A DNA stretch of 64,000 nt from Geosiphon pyriformis (lineage: Eukaryota; Glomeromycota; Glomeromycetes; Archaeosporales; Geosiphonaceae). The notes under the pieces were generated by a model. It did no database searches, was not told the DNA's origin, and saw nothing but the letters and a program-made list of their open reading frames with translations. Shown piece after piece: positions 13,301 to 23,788 of this stretch; positions within the stretch are counted from its first letter, which is position 1; every line of letters starts with the position of its first letter. The stretch spans positions 187,107 to 251,106 of the forward strand of contig JAAOMT010000590.1 in assembly GCA_016748015.1 (NCBI GenBank), given 5' to 3'. A program made the position numbers and the translations under genes.

Positions 13301-13488
13301 CAAAACAGCTTTTTATTATTACTACTTAGAAAAAAAGTTTCTAAGATATTTTGTCTAGCAGTTTTTACAACAAAGAGAACTTTTCTGGTTAAAACTTTAT
13401 TATTTATTTTAAAAAAAGTATTAGATACAGTTTTTTTGCTCTTTGCTCTAAATATGATCATAAAATTAAAAAAACAAAAAGTTTTTAC
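10398..13488 (-). mobile_element. ORF1-only non-LTR retroposon H2, split by a solo LTR
   Basis: A more decayed sister of H1. For example, 12900-13040 matches 9078-9220 along its length. It is bounded by a direct repeat TTATTAATAT at 10388-10397 and 13489-13498, a 10-bp target duplication. The 3' UTR tail lies at about 10398-10510. The solo LTR 10633-11485 interrupts the region just upstream of the tail. ORF1 is destroyed by many stops. The longest open piece, 11841-12029, has no independent meaning. Confidence 0.75.
10633..11485 (-). repeat. Solo LTR of family I with TTGT target duplication
   Basis: An 853-bp copy of the family I LTR (14959-15831). It starts TGTTATAA and ends TTATAATA, both decayed from TGTTACAG and CTGTAACA. 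It is flanked by TTGT at 10629-10632 and 11486-11489. Differences from the intact LTR are mostly C to T and G to A. It probably arose by LTR-LTR recombination of an older insertion. Confidence 0.85.
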
Positions 13489-13668
13489 TTATTAATATAA
13501 AATTAATATAAAAAACAATATTATATTTTTTTATATAAATTTTAAATTTTAAATTTTTTTATTATTATTTTTAAAAAATTAAATCTAATAAAAAATTCTT
13601 AAATATTAATATTACTATAAATATTAAAATTTAAATTACATAATTTTTAATTATAAAACTGTTTTTTT

Positions 13669-14958
13669 TATTTATTAATATTTAATGAATAAGGTCCAAA
13701 TATTACTTAGAACAATATATCAAATTAAATAATCTAAACTAGGTACAAATTATGTATTTTCTACACATGACCAGCCACTCGAACCAATCAAAACAATACT
13801 ACAAATCTATTTTAACAGACACTGCATTATTAATACTAGAAAAAAAACAGTAAAGCTAATAGAAACCCAAATACCTCAACAATCCCAAACAACTTAACAA
13901 CCCCATTGGAAAGCAGAAATGATAGACCACAAACCATGAGAGACACTAATTTATCATGTGCAATTAACCCTTTTTTTTCATAAACACTCTATATTTAGTC
14001 TTAACCAACTATATATCAATATGATAAGCTGCTTCCAAGCTCTAAACAAAATTAATAATATATTTACTGGCAACTTTAACATCATTAAAAATGGACACAG
14101 TCTCTAAAAACCAATTTTAAAACAATACATCTTTACACAAAATTGTATAAAAAACATTATCAGAAATACACAAAGAAAACATCTGCAAAATCCAAAATAA
14201 TGGCAAGCTTAAATCTGATAAAACATGCTATTAAGACAAGTATAATACAAGCAGGTTCTTATAAATCTTAGAATCTATCATATACACAAAAAAATAATCA
14301 AAACTTTTCACTTCTCCACAATATAAACATAACACACTTGAATAATTATTATAATATAAATGCTTCTGAACAGCAACTGATAGGTAATAGTATAGAGCTT
14401 TTATAAAATATGATTGCAAACTGGTCATAGACTTATTTATAAAACCAGCTGCTATATGATAATTGAAATACCAACCAAATCAGTACAAAACCAATTCACA
14501 TCACCAACCAAGCTTTTGTTAATAACATCAAAACTAGAACCAATCTTTTAACAAGCACGATAAACAGCCCCAAAAATTTTCTGAGCAAAATAGTAAATGT
14601 TTCTTAACACTGCAATATTACCAGTCCTAATAAATTTATTCTTGACCAGAACAAAAAGCATTAAATTTAAATTAGCAGCCAAGCCAGCCTGCTTATCAGC
14701 ATGCTTATTCCCTAAAACACTTGAATAATTTTTAACTTTGTACCAAGAAACACAATGCCTTTTTTTTCTAATAAATTCCACAACACTATTCTGTTTTATC
14801 CAATAATAGTTGCAAAAATCTGGCAAAACCAAAAACAACTCAGCAATACAAGTGTCCAAAGCAGCCTAACTGTTCAAGTACACTATAACTAAACTCTCAG
14901 AAGAAACACACTCCAAATCCAAAACAATAATCTGTAATTCTACTATTATAAAGGGCAC
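13669..14958 (-). pseudogene. Host LINE piece 5: RNase H C-terminal half, ORF2 tail and 3' UTR
   Basis: The open piece 14548-14859 carries the end of RNase H. A conserved Asp segment (ALDTCIAEL), then SWYKVKNYSSVLGNKHADKQAG, corresponds to the WxKVKGHSGxxGNExAD motif of LINE RNase H. The open piece 14231-14428 holds a cysteine motif CLYCGEVKSFDYFF, the damaged C-terminal zinc motif. The tail at about 13669-13795 matches the other LINE 3' UTRs. Its 5' boundary is the GCAC target duplication of family I (14955-14958). Confidence 0.8.
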
Positions 14959-15831
14959 TGTTACAGGATGGTCTTCTTGTTATATTTAATTGCCAATATC
15001 CCGTTTTAATTGCAATCAGTCTTTCATGAGTTCCTCAATTCTATTTGTGTGATAATATTACTGTTATACTGAAGGCTTTCTTTTTAATGTCACGATGTAA
15101 GTTATTTCTTGATTCCTGATTGTTGTGTGTTTATGTACTCTTTCTCAGAGACTGAACTGAAATCTATTCACTGTCTGGAGTCTTCTCTGAGACTATCATT
15201 GCAATTGCCTGATGTGTTTCTCTAATCTAGAAACACAGAATGTTAATGGCCTTTAGCACTTTTCTTAATTCTTACAATAAAGCTTTTATCAATTAGTAAC
15301 AACATGAATAATCTTGATCAAGGATTATTTTTCCAAGGGATTCAGCTGATGAATGATAGTTTCATTCAATAAATAATACAAGTAAGTTTCTTAATACTTT
15401 GGATTGTGATAAATTAGTTTTAAATATGCTTTTTCATTTCTTTTTGATTTAAAGATTTCTTGGGATATTTAATTTGAAAGTACAATTTAAAGTGGAGTTT
15501 GTTAGATAAAATTGGATCTATTGCTTGATAAGTTATAATTTTTATTACTTGATTGTTTTTTCTCAATATTAAAGCTACTGTATATATACATGTTTGTAGT
15601 TCTACAAGAAAACACATTGTAATACTTTCTTTTTGATATTTCAACCTGGTGTTTGCTGCTATCACCAGTTAATGTTGGCTGCTATTGTGAACTGGTGCTT
15701 GCCACTATCATGAGATGGTGTTTGCTACTATGTTAATTATTATCTTTCTAAGATTATTACTGCATTATATTATGATTGAATAGTTTGTATTATTTTTATA
15801 ATTCTTTTTGCTAAATTCTTAAACTGTAACA
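14959..15831 (-). repeat. 3' LTR of family I
   Basis: 873 bp, with ends TGTTACAG and CTGTAACA forming perfect short inverted repeats. It contains an AATAAA-like region and a conserved 81-codon open frame (15420-15665) also open in the other LTR. Confidence 0.92.
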
Positions 15832-15849
15832 TTATCCCCTCCTTTCAAG
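15832..15849 (-). promoter_or_regulatory. Polypurine tract of family I
   Basis: On the minus strand the sequence reads CTTGAAAGGAGGGGATAA directly before the 3' LTR, the primer for plus-strand synthesis. It overlaps the last codons of the CTD. Confidence 0.85.
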
Positions 15850-16597
15850 ATTGAGCTTTGTCGAAATTGAAGTTAATTTCTTCATTAAATTCTAAGTTAC
15901 TATAGTGGTTCAATACTGTGTTATTAATTTGTTGTTGTAATTCTTGAAATTGCAAGTTGGTAAGTCGTCCAATACTATTGGTTATTATTATGTTTATGGT
16001 TGGGTCCAACAATAGTTTGTAACAGTTTTCAAATGCTTTGAAAATTCTGTAAACTGTTTTTGAATGGAATGTAGTGTTGGTTTTTTTAATGAAAAATTCT
16101 AATAGTTGGATAGTTGTTTTATCAAACACTCTAGTTGAGTCTTTTGAGTATAATATTTGTATGTTTAAGTGCTTTCTTAGTTGATAATAACAGTAGTTAA
16201 TTGGAAATTTCGTTTTCAAGTTGCTAAATGTGTCTGGTGCTAATTCACTTATTTCTATTTCTTCCATTATTAATGTATTGCTCAATGTTATCTCTAATTT
16301 TTCAATAACTTTGCTGATAAATTTGTTGTTATGTTTGGTAATATTATATGGTTTAAAATTATGTTCTTTTCTTGTTTTTGGATTTTCTATTGTTCTTTTT
16401 ATGTATGTTATTTTGGAGCTATTAACTGTGATTTCCAGATCAGATTTTAATTGTTGTAAGCTTTCAACTAATTGTTGAGTTATATTATTGATGTTTTTTG
16501 GAATAAGTATTATTGTTTTAATTTTGACTGCTATTTTGGAATCTTTTGCATGTGTTTTTATGGTTATTAAATCATTTTTGCTGTGATCTAAGATTAA
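15845..16597 (-). pseudogene. Pol C-terminal domain (CTD) of family I
   Basis: It continues the integrase frame after a single TAA (Gln-type position) following the integrase C-terminal module. About 245 residues. A Lys/Ile-rich N-terminal part contains NNITQQLVESLQQLK. It is followed by an acidic segment (MEEIEISELAPDTF) and a helical C-terminal half (YCYYQLRKHLNIQILY to NFNFDKAQS) ending at the polypurine tract. No catalytic motif, membrane segment or Cys cluster is seen. The C-terminal half recurs in three other elements in the window. Function unknown. Candidates are an integrase tail for targeting, or an accessory protein. Confidence 0.65.
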
Positions 16598-17960
16598 TTA
16601 TCTTTTTGAATAATGTTCAATTAAAACTATTGGTTCTAAATCTTGTGGAATTTGTTTTGGTAGAATTAAAGGTAATTGTGTTCCAATTCTGGATGTCTTT
16701 GTTGTTATTACTGATTTACTGTAATAGAATTTCAGCTGGTTACCATGTGCTGCTTTTCTTAATATTTTATCATCTAGTTTTAGCTTGTATGCTCCATTTC
16801 CAAGTATTTTATGAATATAAAATGGTCCATCCCACTTGTAATCAAATTTTCCACTCCATTGTTTTTTCATTTTTGTACGATGCAACAATACTTTATCTCC
16901 AATTTTGTAGCTAATTATATTATCTGGTAACTGGTTATTATGTCTCATTTTTTGTTGTTTTTGTGATTGTTCAATATTTTGTGCTGCTTTTCTTCTTTTG
17001 TTTTCTAAAGTTCCCATTAATTCATATGTTCTTCTAAGTAGTGTTTCCTAGAATGTTGCTTCTGTGATAGTGTCACTTAGATAAGTTGAGATAGTAAGTT
17101 CAACTAGTAATATGGCTTTTCTTTCATAAACTAGTTCAAATGGTGTGAATTGTGTAGTATTTTGTTTTATTGTTCTATATGCTAGTAATACTGCTGGTAT
17201 AAACAAATCCTATTCTTTTTCATGTTCATTACTAATTTTCGCCAGTAATTCACATAATGTGCGATTAAATCTTTCAACTAATCCATTTGTTTAAGGATGG
17301 TATGGTGATGACAGTGGTTGCTTGATTCCAAATTTTTGGCTAAGTTCTTTTAAAATGCTGTTTACGAAATGTGTGCCTTAATCTGATAGCAATTTTTGTG
17401 AACATCCATGCTGGTAAATTAAGTCTTCATGTATGAATTGAGCTACAGAAATAGCATTAGCTGTTTTAATAGCTCTAGCTTCTGGCTATTTGGTAAGATA
17501 GTTTATGGCTACTGTAATATAATGGTTGTTTCTTGTTGTTATTAATAAGAGTTCAACTAAATCAATTCCAATTCTGTCAAATGGCTGTCCAACTTTTATT
17601 GGTCTTAATAATTCCATTGTTTTTGCTCCTCCTTTTTATTGGCATGGGTCACAATTTCTTATGTATTGGATTATGTCTGAACTTATTTTTGGCCAATAGT
17701 AATGGCTAGTTGTACATTGGATAGTTGCTGTTTTTCTAAAGTGGCCTGAATGAATATCTGAGTGCATGTTAAATAAAATAGTTTCTTTTTCATCCATAGT
17801 TATAACTCTTAATAGATTATCTAGATTTTGTCGATTCCAGTAATAAAGTATGTGATTTTGGATGAAATAGTGTTTTGCTAATTTTTGGAGCTTAATTAGC
17901 CATTTCTTTGTTTATTTGTAGTGTTTTCAAGTATTGCCTAAGGTTTTTGTAAAGATGATT
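16598..17960 (-). pseudogene. Integrase of family I
   Basis: The zinc-binding region has two His near MHSDIHSGH and the pair CDPC. The catalytic triad is visible: the first Asp in GIDLVELL, the second in KLLSD, and Glu in GLVERFNRTLCELL. The open stretch 16598-17017 carries the GPY/F module (KWDGPFYIHKILGNGAYKL) of chromovirus-like integrases. No chromodomain is seen after it. In-frame stops replace Trp in an LTKWPEA-type motif, Gln in HPQTNG and DQGTHF contexts, and Trp before DLFIP. Active-site residues survive, so stops are the main defect. Confidence 0.9.
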
Positions 17961-17969
17961 GTTTATTGT

Positions 17970-19300
17970 TGTTGTGGCGGGTGGATTGGTGATTTTTATG
18001 TGTGTCTCATTCTTGACAAACAGTCAGCATTAGCATTTTTGGTATCTTCTTTGTATTTGATAATATAATTATATAGTGCTAACATTTGTGACCATCTGGC
18101 ATATTTTTCTTTTAGCACATTCTTGTTAATTAACCAGACCAGACCTCTATGATCTGTGATAATCTCAAAGGGTTAGTACTGTAAATATGTGTCAAAGTAA
18201 ACACAACTACAGACTACTGCTAAGCATTTAAGTTTATATGCTACATAGTTTTGTTCTGCTATACTGAGACTTCTGCTGACATAAGTAATTACACGTTCTC
18301 TTCCATTATCATTTTTTTGTGACAGAATGACTCCAAGTCCAGTTCCAGAGACATTTGTAGCCAAAATAAATTTTTTGTTGAAATTCGGATAGATCATTAT
18401 TGGTGATTCAATAAGCTTTTGTCTAAGGTACTTAAAAGCTTTTTGTTGTGCTTCAGTCTATTCAAATTTTACATTTTTGGATAGTAGGTAATTAAGGGGT
18501 TTGGTGATGTTTGAAAAGTTTTCTACAAAGTGGCAGTAGTAAGATGTGAGTTCTAAAAAGCTTCTAACTTCTGAAATGTTTCGAAGTACTGGAAAATTTT
18601 TCACTTTGTCTATTTTTGATGGATCTGGTTTTATTCTATTTTTTTCAACTATGTGTCCTAAAAATGCTAGCTTATTTTTTCCAAAGAAACATTTTTTTAG
18701 ATTTAGTTTAAGTTTAGTATGTCTCAATCTCTCAAAAACTTGTTGTAAATGTTGGAGATGATCCGTGAATTTTGACGAAAAAACATTTGTATCATTCAAG
18801 TAGACAACAACGGATTGCCACAGGATTCTGAAGTAAATTATGTCCATTAGTCTTTGGAATGTCACAGAAACATTTGTTAATCCAAATGGCATTACATTGA
18901 ACTCATAATTGTCATTTTGTGTTATGAATGCTGTTTTATGCCTGTTCTTTGGGTCCATTTTCACTTGTCAGTACTCACTGGTCAAGTCCAGTGTAGAAAA
19001 CCATTTTGCTTCTCTAAAAACGTTAAAGATTTTGTCAATTAACAGTATTGGGTATGAGTCTTTGGTTGTTTTGCTGTTTAGTTTGCAATAGTCGATGCAA
19101 AATCTAATTTTTTTATTTTTTTTCCTTACTAAAACAACTGGTAAGGACCATGGGCTTATTGATGGTTGTATTATTCCTTTTTCTAACATGCTTTGGACTT
19201 TTTCTCTGATAAAATTATGCTTCATTAATGAGACATGGTAAGTGCGTTGTTTTTCAGGTCTGGTATCTCCAGTGGGGATTTGGTGTTGAACCAAGTTGGT
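17970..19300 (-). pseudogene. Reverse transcriptase and RNase H of family I
   Basis: Three open pieces (18968-19294, 18458-18964, 18173-18397) are separated only by stops at Trp-type positions (EY stop QV and FE stop T). RT blocks in order: SPWSLPVVLVRKKNKKIRFCIDY, STLDLTSEY, FNVMPFGLTNVSVTFQRLMD, VVYLNDTNVFS, FLGHIVEKN. The YLDD box reads YLND, so the first metal-binding Asp of the pair is Asn. RNase H has FILATNVSGTGLGVILSQ, where the usual TDAS Asp is Asn. Both activities should be lost. Confidence 0.92.
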
Positions 19301-19762
19301 TCTTCCAAATTTGCCATTTCATGAAAATATATCAGAATATTTTAAAATTAATGCTTTTAATTGTCATTGTTGGTCAGGATCCATTGTTCTAATGTTTAAT
19401 TTGGCCAATTTTTCTGGTGTAAATTGATAGCATTCTAATGGTTGTTGCCAATTTATTGAAGTGAGTTCACAGTAGAAAGTGATTTCTGAGAAATTTAGAA
19501 TTTCTTGTGGTGTTGATGCATTTTCTAGCTCTATTCCAAAGTATCCAATAATAGTATCTTCCAGAATGTAGACAGGTTCTTCTGTGGTGTTTGCAATAAG
19601 AATTTTTATCTATTGAGCTTTATCAGCTGGAATAAAAAGGTTAGTAAGTCCTATGAGAAACTGTTGGCAAGTTTCTGGGTAGAGTTCAAATATTAGGTCT
19701 TTTTCTTTAATTGTCCTTTTTATTTTTATTTCTGATTTTCCATATGGTAGAAGCATCATAAA
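19301..19762 (-). pseudogene. Linker between dUTPase and RT in family I
   Basis: It lies in frame with the neighbours apart from stops. The predicted content is beta-rich (LFIPADKAQ, ILIANTTEEPVYI, TIIGYFGIE), followed by the leader segment before RT. The corresponding stretch in element L is at about 1990-2400. No known catalytic motif. Confidence 0.5.
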
Positions 19763-20368
19763 CTATTCATTTTTAATTACTTCATCTTTTTTCTTTATTG
19801 TTTCAGCAAAATTCTCTTCAATTCCTTTTTCTGTCAATCCAAAACCAAAAGTTCCTCTCGTTGTTTGTAACAATTCCTTATGATTTTCTACTGGCACAAA
19901 TTTCCCAATTTTTACCAATGGTAAAAAAATTGCTTGTACAATTTTTTCCTTAGATTCAATGGTATAAGGCTTTTTTGAATTGTTTTGTAGCAAAACCATC
20001 AAATTTCCAGTGTATCCGAAGTCAATTACTCCTCCTTGAATGCTTATTCTTTTTTTCGCGAGGCTTGATCATGATGCTATTTGAACCATTATTCCTGGCA
20101 GAATTTTAACCACTATTTTTAGGTCGATTTTGGTGATGCTCCTGGATGGTAACGTTGTGGATTGGTCTTCTGGATAACATAGATCAAATTTGGCATCAGT
20201 TGGATGGACTCTTTCAAGTATTATTCCTAAGTGCCCATTGTCAAAGTATTGAATGTCAATCACTTGTTCTAGGTCGGTATAGGCTACAAATTTTTCTGAC
20301 TTGGGACCATTAGATGAGTTTTGTTGATTTATTAATTGATTTTGAGACTGCTGATTCTCAATTTCCAT
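19763..20368 (-). pseudogene. dUTPase domain of family I pol
   Basis: Trimeric dUTPase motifs in order: AKFDL (motif 1), VQIAS stop SSLA (motif 2, where the stop replaces the Arg of SRSSLA), IQGGVIDFGYTGNL (motif 3 with the catalytic Asp and Tyr), KEKIVQAIFLPL (motif 4) and TTRGTFGFGLTEKG (motif 5, normally RGxxGFGSTG). About 150 residues, the usual length. It lies between protease and RT. Retroviral dUTPases occur in pol or gag-pro of some lentiviruses and betaretroviruses and keep uracil out of cDNA. A CGA to TGA change explains the internal stop. Confidence 0.85.
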
Positions 20369-21030
20369 TTTTCTTTCTAAGTTTCTTTCATCTCAACATT
20401 CTTCACAGCACTGATTTTGGCACGGGATAAGACAGTTTTTGCAGAGATAAGTATTGATTTGGGTGAGGTATTGTTTTTGCTTTTGTTGAGTGGAGCATAG
20501 TTGTTAGTAGTAGTTCTGGAATTTGTCCACTAGATCAAACATGTTGTAGCTGGCAACTTTGTTGGCTACTTTGGCTGACTCTTTCTAGCATTGTATTTTT
20601 TTGGTGGTTTCTTTTCTTACTTTGGCTTGTGTAGTGTTGTACAACTCGTCCTTGTCATGTGAATAGTGCTGTAGTCTTTTTAACACTCTGTTGAATGCTG
20701 CTTCAAACGGCATTCCTCCTTTTACCCAGTCACAGATGAGAATCATGTATTGGCAAGTTGCATCATACATTCCTTCTCTGTCTAGTATGTCATTCTAGTC
20801 ACACCCTCTTGGTAACGGTTTTCCACAAGTGAGACACAGTTCCTTGTCCCATTTTCCATGTCTTTCTGAGTAACCATATTTTTTTTGTTACAACAGTTAC
20901 AATAGTAGTGGGTGGGGTTTCTTGGGTCTTTGTCTGGTGCACTGCACACAGTCATAGATGAGAGTTTCTTCTTGCAAACTGAGCATTCTAGCTTTGGTCT
21001 GTGTCACTGGTGGCTCCTTCATGGACTTAC
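20369..21030 (-). pseudogene. Cys-rich putative zinc-binding domain of family I pol
   Basis: After one frameshift, translation gives three clusters: LECSVCKKK with YYCNCCNKK, CLTCGKPLPRGC, and YLCKNCLIPCQNQCCEEC. A helical stretch lies between the second and third (CQYMILICDWVKGGMPFEAAFNRVLKRL, 20585-20770). Stops replace Trp at C stop KE, CD stop ND and C stop DE. Clusters two and three are also present in element L at 690-1290, which argues for a selected domain. I do not recognise a family. Nucleic-acid binding is a guess based on multiple CxxC pairs. Confidence 0.6.
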
Positions 21031-21249
21031 CTGGTTTCATTCGGATCTTTCTTTGCTGGTCCACATTGGTACGGCTGGTAGTCCTGTTCTTTGGTCATCA
21101 GCCCAAGAGAGCTGATAGGTTTTGATGGCTGGTAGTGCTGGATTTTCCTCAAATTCAAAGATAGATCTTTGGTTGGCACTGGTTTTTTGGAAGTGGCTAC
21201 AGGTGGCTGGAATTCTGGCCTGGTGGCCATTATAATTAATTAGAAGCTC

Positions 21250-21867
21250 TTAGGTGGTCCAGTTTAGGGTGGCATTGGCTTTTGTTAGCCAGTCATTCCC
21301 TACTAATGCTTGATATTGTGTAGTATTCATTACTAATACTTTTGTAGATATTACTATGCCATTAATTTCAAAAGAAAATGAGTCGATTTTGTCATGAGGC
21401 AGCTTTGTACTTCCATCGGCTGTTATGATTTGGGACATCGCAGCATAATCAACTTTAAAACCCAGTTGGTTTACTAGTTGAAGCATTATGATGCTTCCAG
21501 CGGATCCACTGTCTAAGATAAGTTTGATTGAAGTATTGTTTACAGTGGCTTCTATATACATAGCAGTGATTGGGCATTTTTTGTCCAATGCTGCTCCACT
21601 GAACATAGCCTCATTTTCTTCTAATTCAAAAGGAAAAATAGCTGTGAGACTGCTATCTTCAGTGGCAACTGCTGGTAGTATTGTCTGGCTCAATTTGTTG
21701 AAGGAATTTTTGGTTTTGTTTATGTTTCTACTGTCATTGTTTCCGATGATTAGATTTTCCAGTATATTAAGGTAAGTTTGTTGATAATTTTGGTAGTTTG
21801 GATTAGTTTGCTGATTGGTTCCAGTGCAGTTTGGATTCCTCTGAACCAATGCATTCTGGTTCCACAT
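21250..21867 (-). pseudogene. Retropepsin-like protease of family I
   Basis: The frame is open for 205 codons. The active-site motif LILDSGSAGSI is intact, then QIITADGSTKLP (flap region) and the C-terminal VLVMNTTQYQALVGNDWL (the second hydrophobic-Gly motif). An Asn/Gln-rich stretch precedes it. Of the protease copies in this window it is the only one with its catalytic Asp. Confidence 0.9.
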
Positions 21868-21939
21868 GGGCTAATTTCGGGCTTTGGGATGCCAATTCAG
21901 GTTGACTATTATGGGCTGTTGCTAGTAAGTTCTTTGATT

Positions 21940-23706
21940 TTAATATGTGGTAGAATATTGGCATGGTATTGGCATGTACTGGTTTCTGGGTATTTGGAGT
22001 GACATGTAGTAATTATTTTCATGTGCTTCCTGCATCATTCGTATTCGACATTGACTAATCAAATGTCCTACGCATTTGTAAAAATAGCAGGCACACATTT
22101 CTGTTCTGAATTTTTGGCACAGCAAGCAATTATTTCAACTGTCATTAACTTCCTGGCTGCATTTTTGGAGTGGTTAGTATGTATTTCTTCTTGGATTTAG
22201 AATAAGGTAACTTTCTATTTTTTTAGAGAGTTTCTTCCCTAATTGTGTTACTCTTTTCTCTAATGTTTCTGTCTTATTTTCCTCCATTACCATGTTAACT
22301 ATTTGACTATGGTTAGCTTCTTTTTCAGCCAATTTAAGAGCTCTGGCGAGCATAACAGCTTTTGGTAAGAAATTAAGATGGACAGGGCATACTCTTCCTA
22401 AAATGCTGCTTTTTAATCCTTTAATAAACTGATTTAAAACCTGAAGATCAGTGTAGTATTCTTGTTCAATTGCTTCAATCTGATGGCAAATTCGATTGAA
22501 TTGAGCAAGATATTGGGTGACAGTTTCACTGGTATTTTGCTTGATAGTATTGAATTTGTTCTGTAGTTGGATTATGGCATTTGGGTCACTAAAATACTCC
22601 AGGAGTGTATTTTTAAATTTGGTGAAGCTTGTGAGTTTTGTTTCCAGGCTTTGATACCACAAGTCGGCTGTGCCTTTCAGGAAGAAAAGTAATGTTTGAA
22701 TTGCTCTTTGGTCATTCCAGTTATTTGCCTGGATGGCTTTTTGTGCTTCTCTGAGTCATGTGTGCACGTTCATTTTTTCTTCCTCTCCTGAGAAATCTGT
22801 TAGTCTTGCAATGTATGGTGTGGTCATTTCATCGCCGTTTTCTACTGGTGGGCTTATTGGTCTAAGAGAAGGTGGGATGATATTTCCTTAAGCATTCCTG
22901 AAGGTGGCTTTTTTTATATCTAGTTCTTCCTCTTGATCACAAGTTTCTTGGTTTCTGGACTGGCTGCTTGTTCCAGTGATTGGTTTTGTGATTGTTTTTT
23001 TGCTGGTCTCTTTTTTGGATTCTGATTTAGACTTCTCTTTACAGTTTTCAAACCCCATTCCAAATTTTGGCTGAAAAAAAAAGTTTTGGAATAGTGATAA
23101 ATATCCTCCTGTAATTGGTATGTCTTTCCAGTTATGTTGTTTAATTTTATCAGTATAACTAGGAGTTCTTGGCATTTGTAGAGTTGATGTTGATAATGAT
23201 ACAGCTCCTAATGGAATTTGTATCTTATTTTCTGGTAAAAAATGATATGATTTATCTTCTGGTGAATAAATACGTTGTTTTTTTATTGATTAAGTGACAG
23301 TTTTCTTTGGTGTTTGAGCAGGTGTTCCTAGTTTTTGCTGGTTACTTTCCTGATTAGTTTTTGAATTTTCTTTGGTTTTGTTGGCACGTTCCTTAGTGTT
23401 TCCTGTGAATATTGAAAAATTTTTGTTGGCATATTGCTCAATTTCTCGATGAATTTTGACAATAGTTGCGGCTATTACTGCTACTTTTTTTGTAGTGTAT
23501 TGTGATAATTCTCTATACAATCCAAGTTTTGTGTCATGTGATTCTTCTTTCTTTCCTATATGATAATTTATTCTGGCGTTGATATAATAAGTAAGAGCAG
23601 ATTCTGCTGGACAACACTCTTCTGGTAGTCCAAGATCACTTTGATTTTGTGTGTAAATAGCACAGCAGAATTCAAGAACAGTAAGATTAGGGGTTTTTGT
23701 TGCCAC
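21940..23706 (-). pseudogene. Gag polyprotein of family I
   Basis: The N-terminal open piece is 23290-23706, starting MATKTPNLTV just after the PBS. It is followed by 22888-23175 and by the capsid piece 22174-22662, which has the Retrotrans_gag pattern (DLWYQSLETKLTSFTKFKNTLLEYF and TVTQYLAQFNRICHQI). The nucleocapsid zinc knuckle (CYFYKCVGHLISQC, 21940-22125) keeps the His and last Cys, but the second Cys of CxxC is Tyr, consistent with G to A. A few stops separate the pieces. Confidence 0.85.
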
Positions 23707-23770
23707 TTTTGTCTCTTCCTTTTTAGCAATGAATTATTGCTAATTATTATTTCCTTTTTAATTTTCTTTC

Positions 23771-23787
23771 TTCGTAGGGTTCACCAA
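23771..23787 (-). promoter_or_regulatory. Primer binding site of family I
   Basis: On the minus strand the 5' LTR end CTGTAACA is followed by TT and then TGGTGAACCCTACGAAG. It begins TGG, the complement of a tRNA 3' CCA, and predicts a tRNA 3' end of CTTCGTAGGGTTCACCA. I cannot assign the tRNA. Confidence 0.7.
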
Positions 23788-23788
23788 A

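Noticed and set aside
20995-21035. Intron in family I at a GTAAGT 5' site on the minus strand (21025-21030)
   Set aside because: The nearest acceptor would give about 30 nt, too short for splicing, and it does not cleanly restore the frame.
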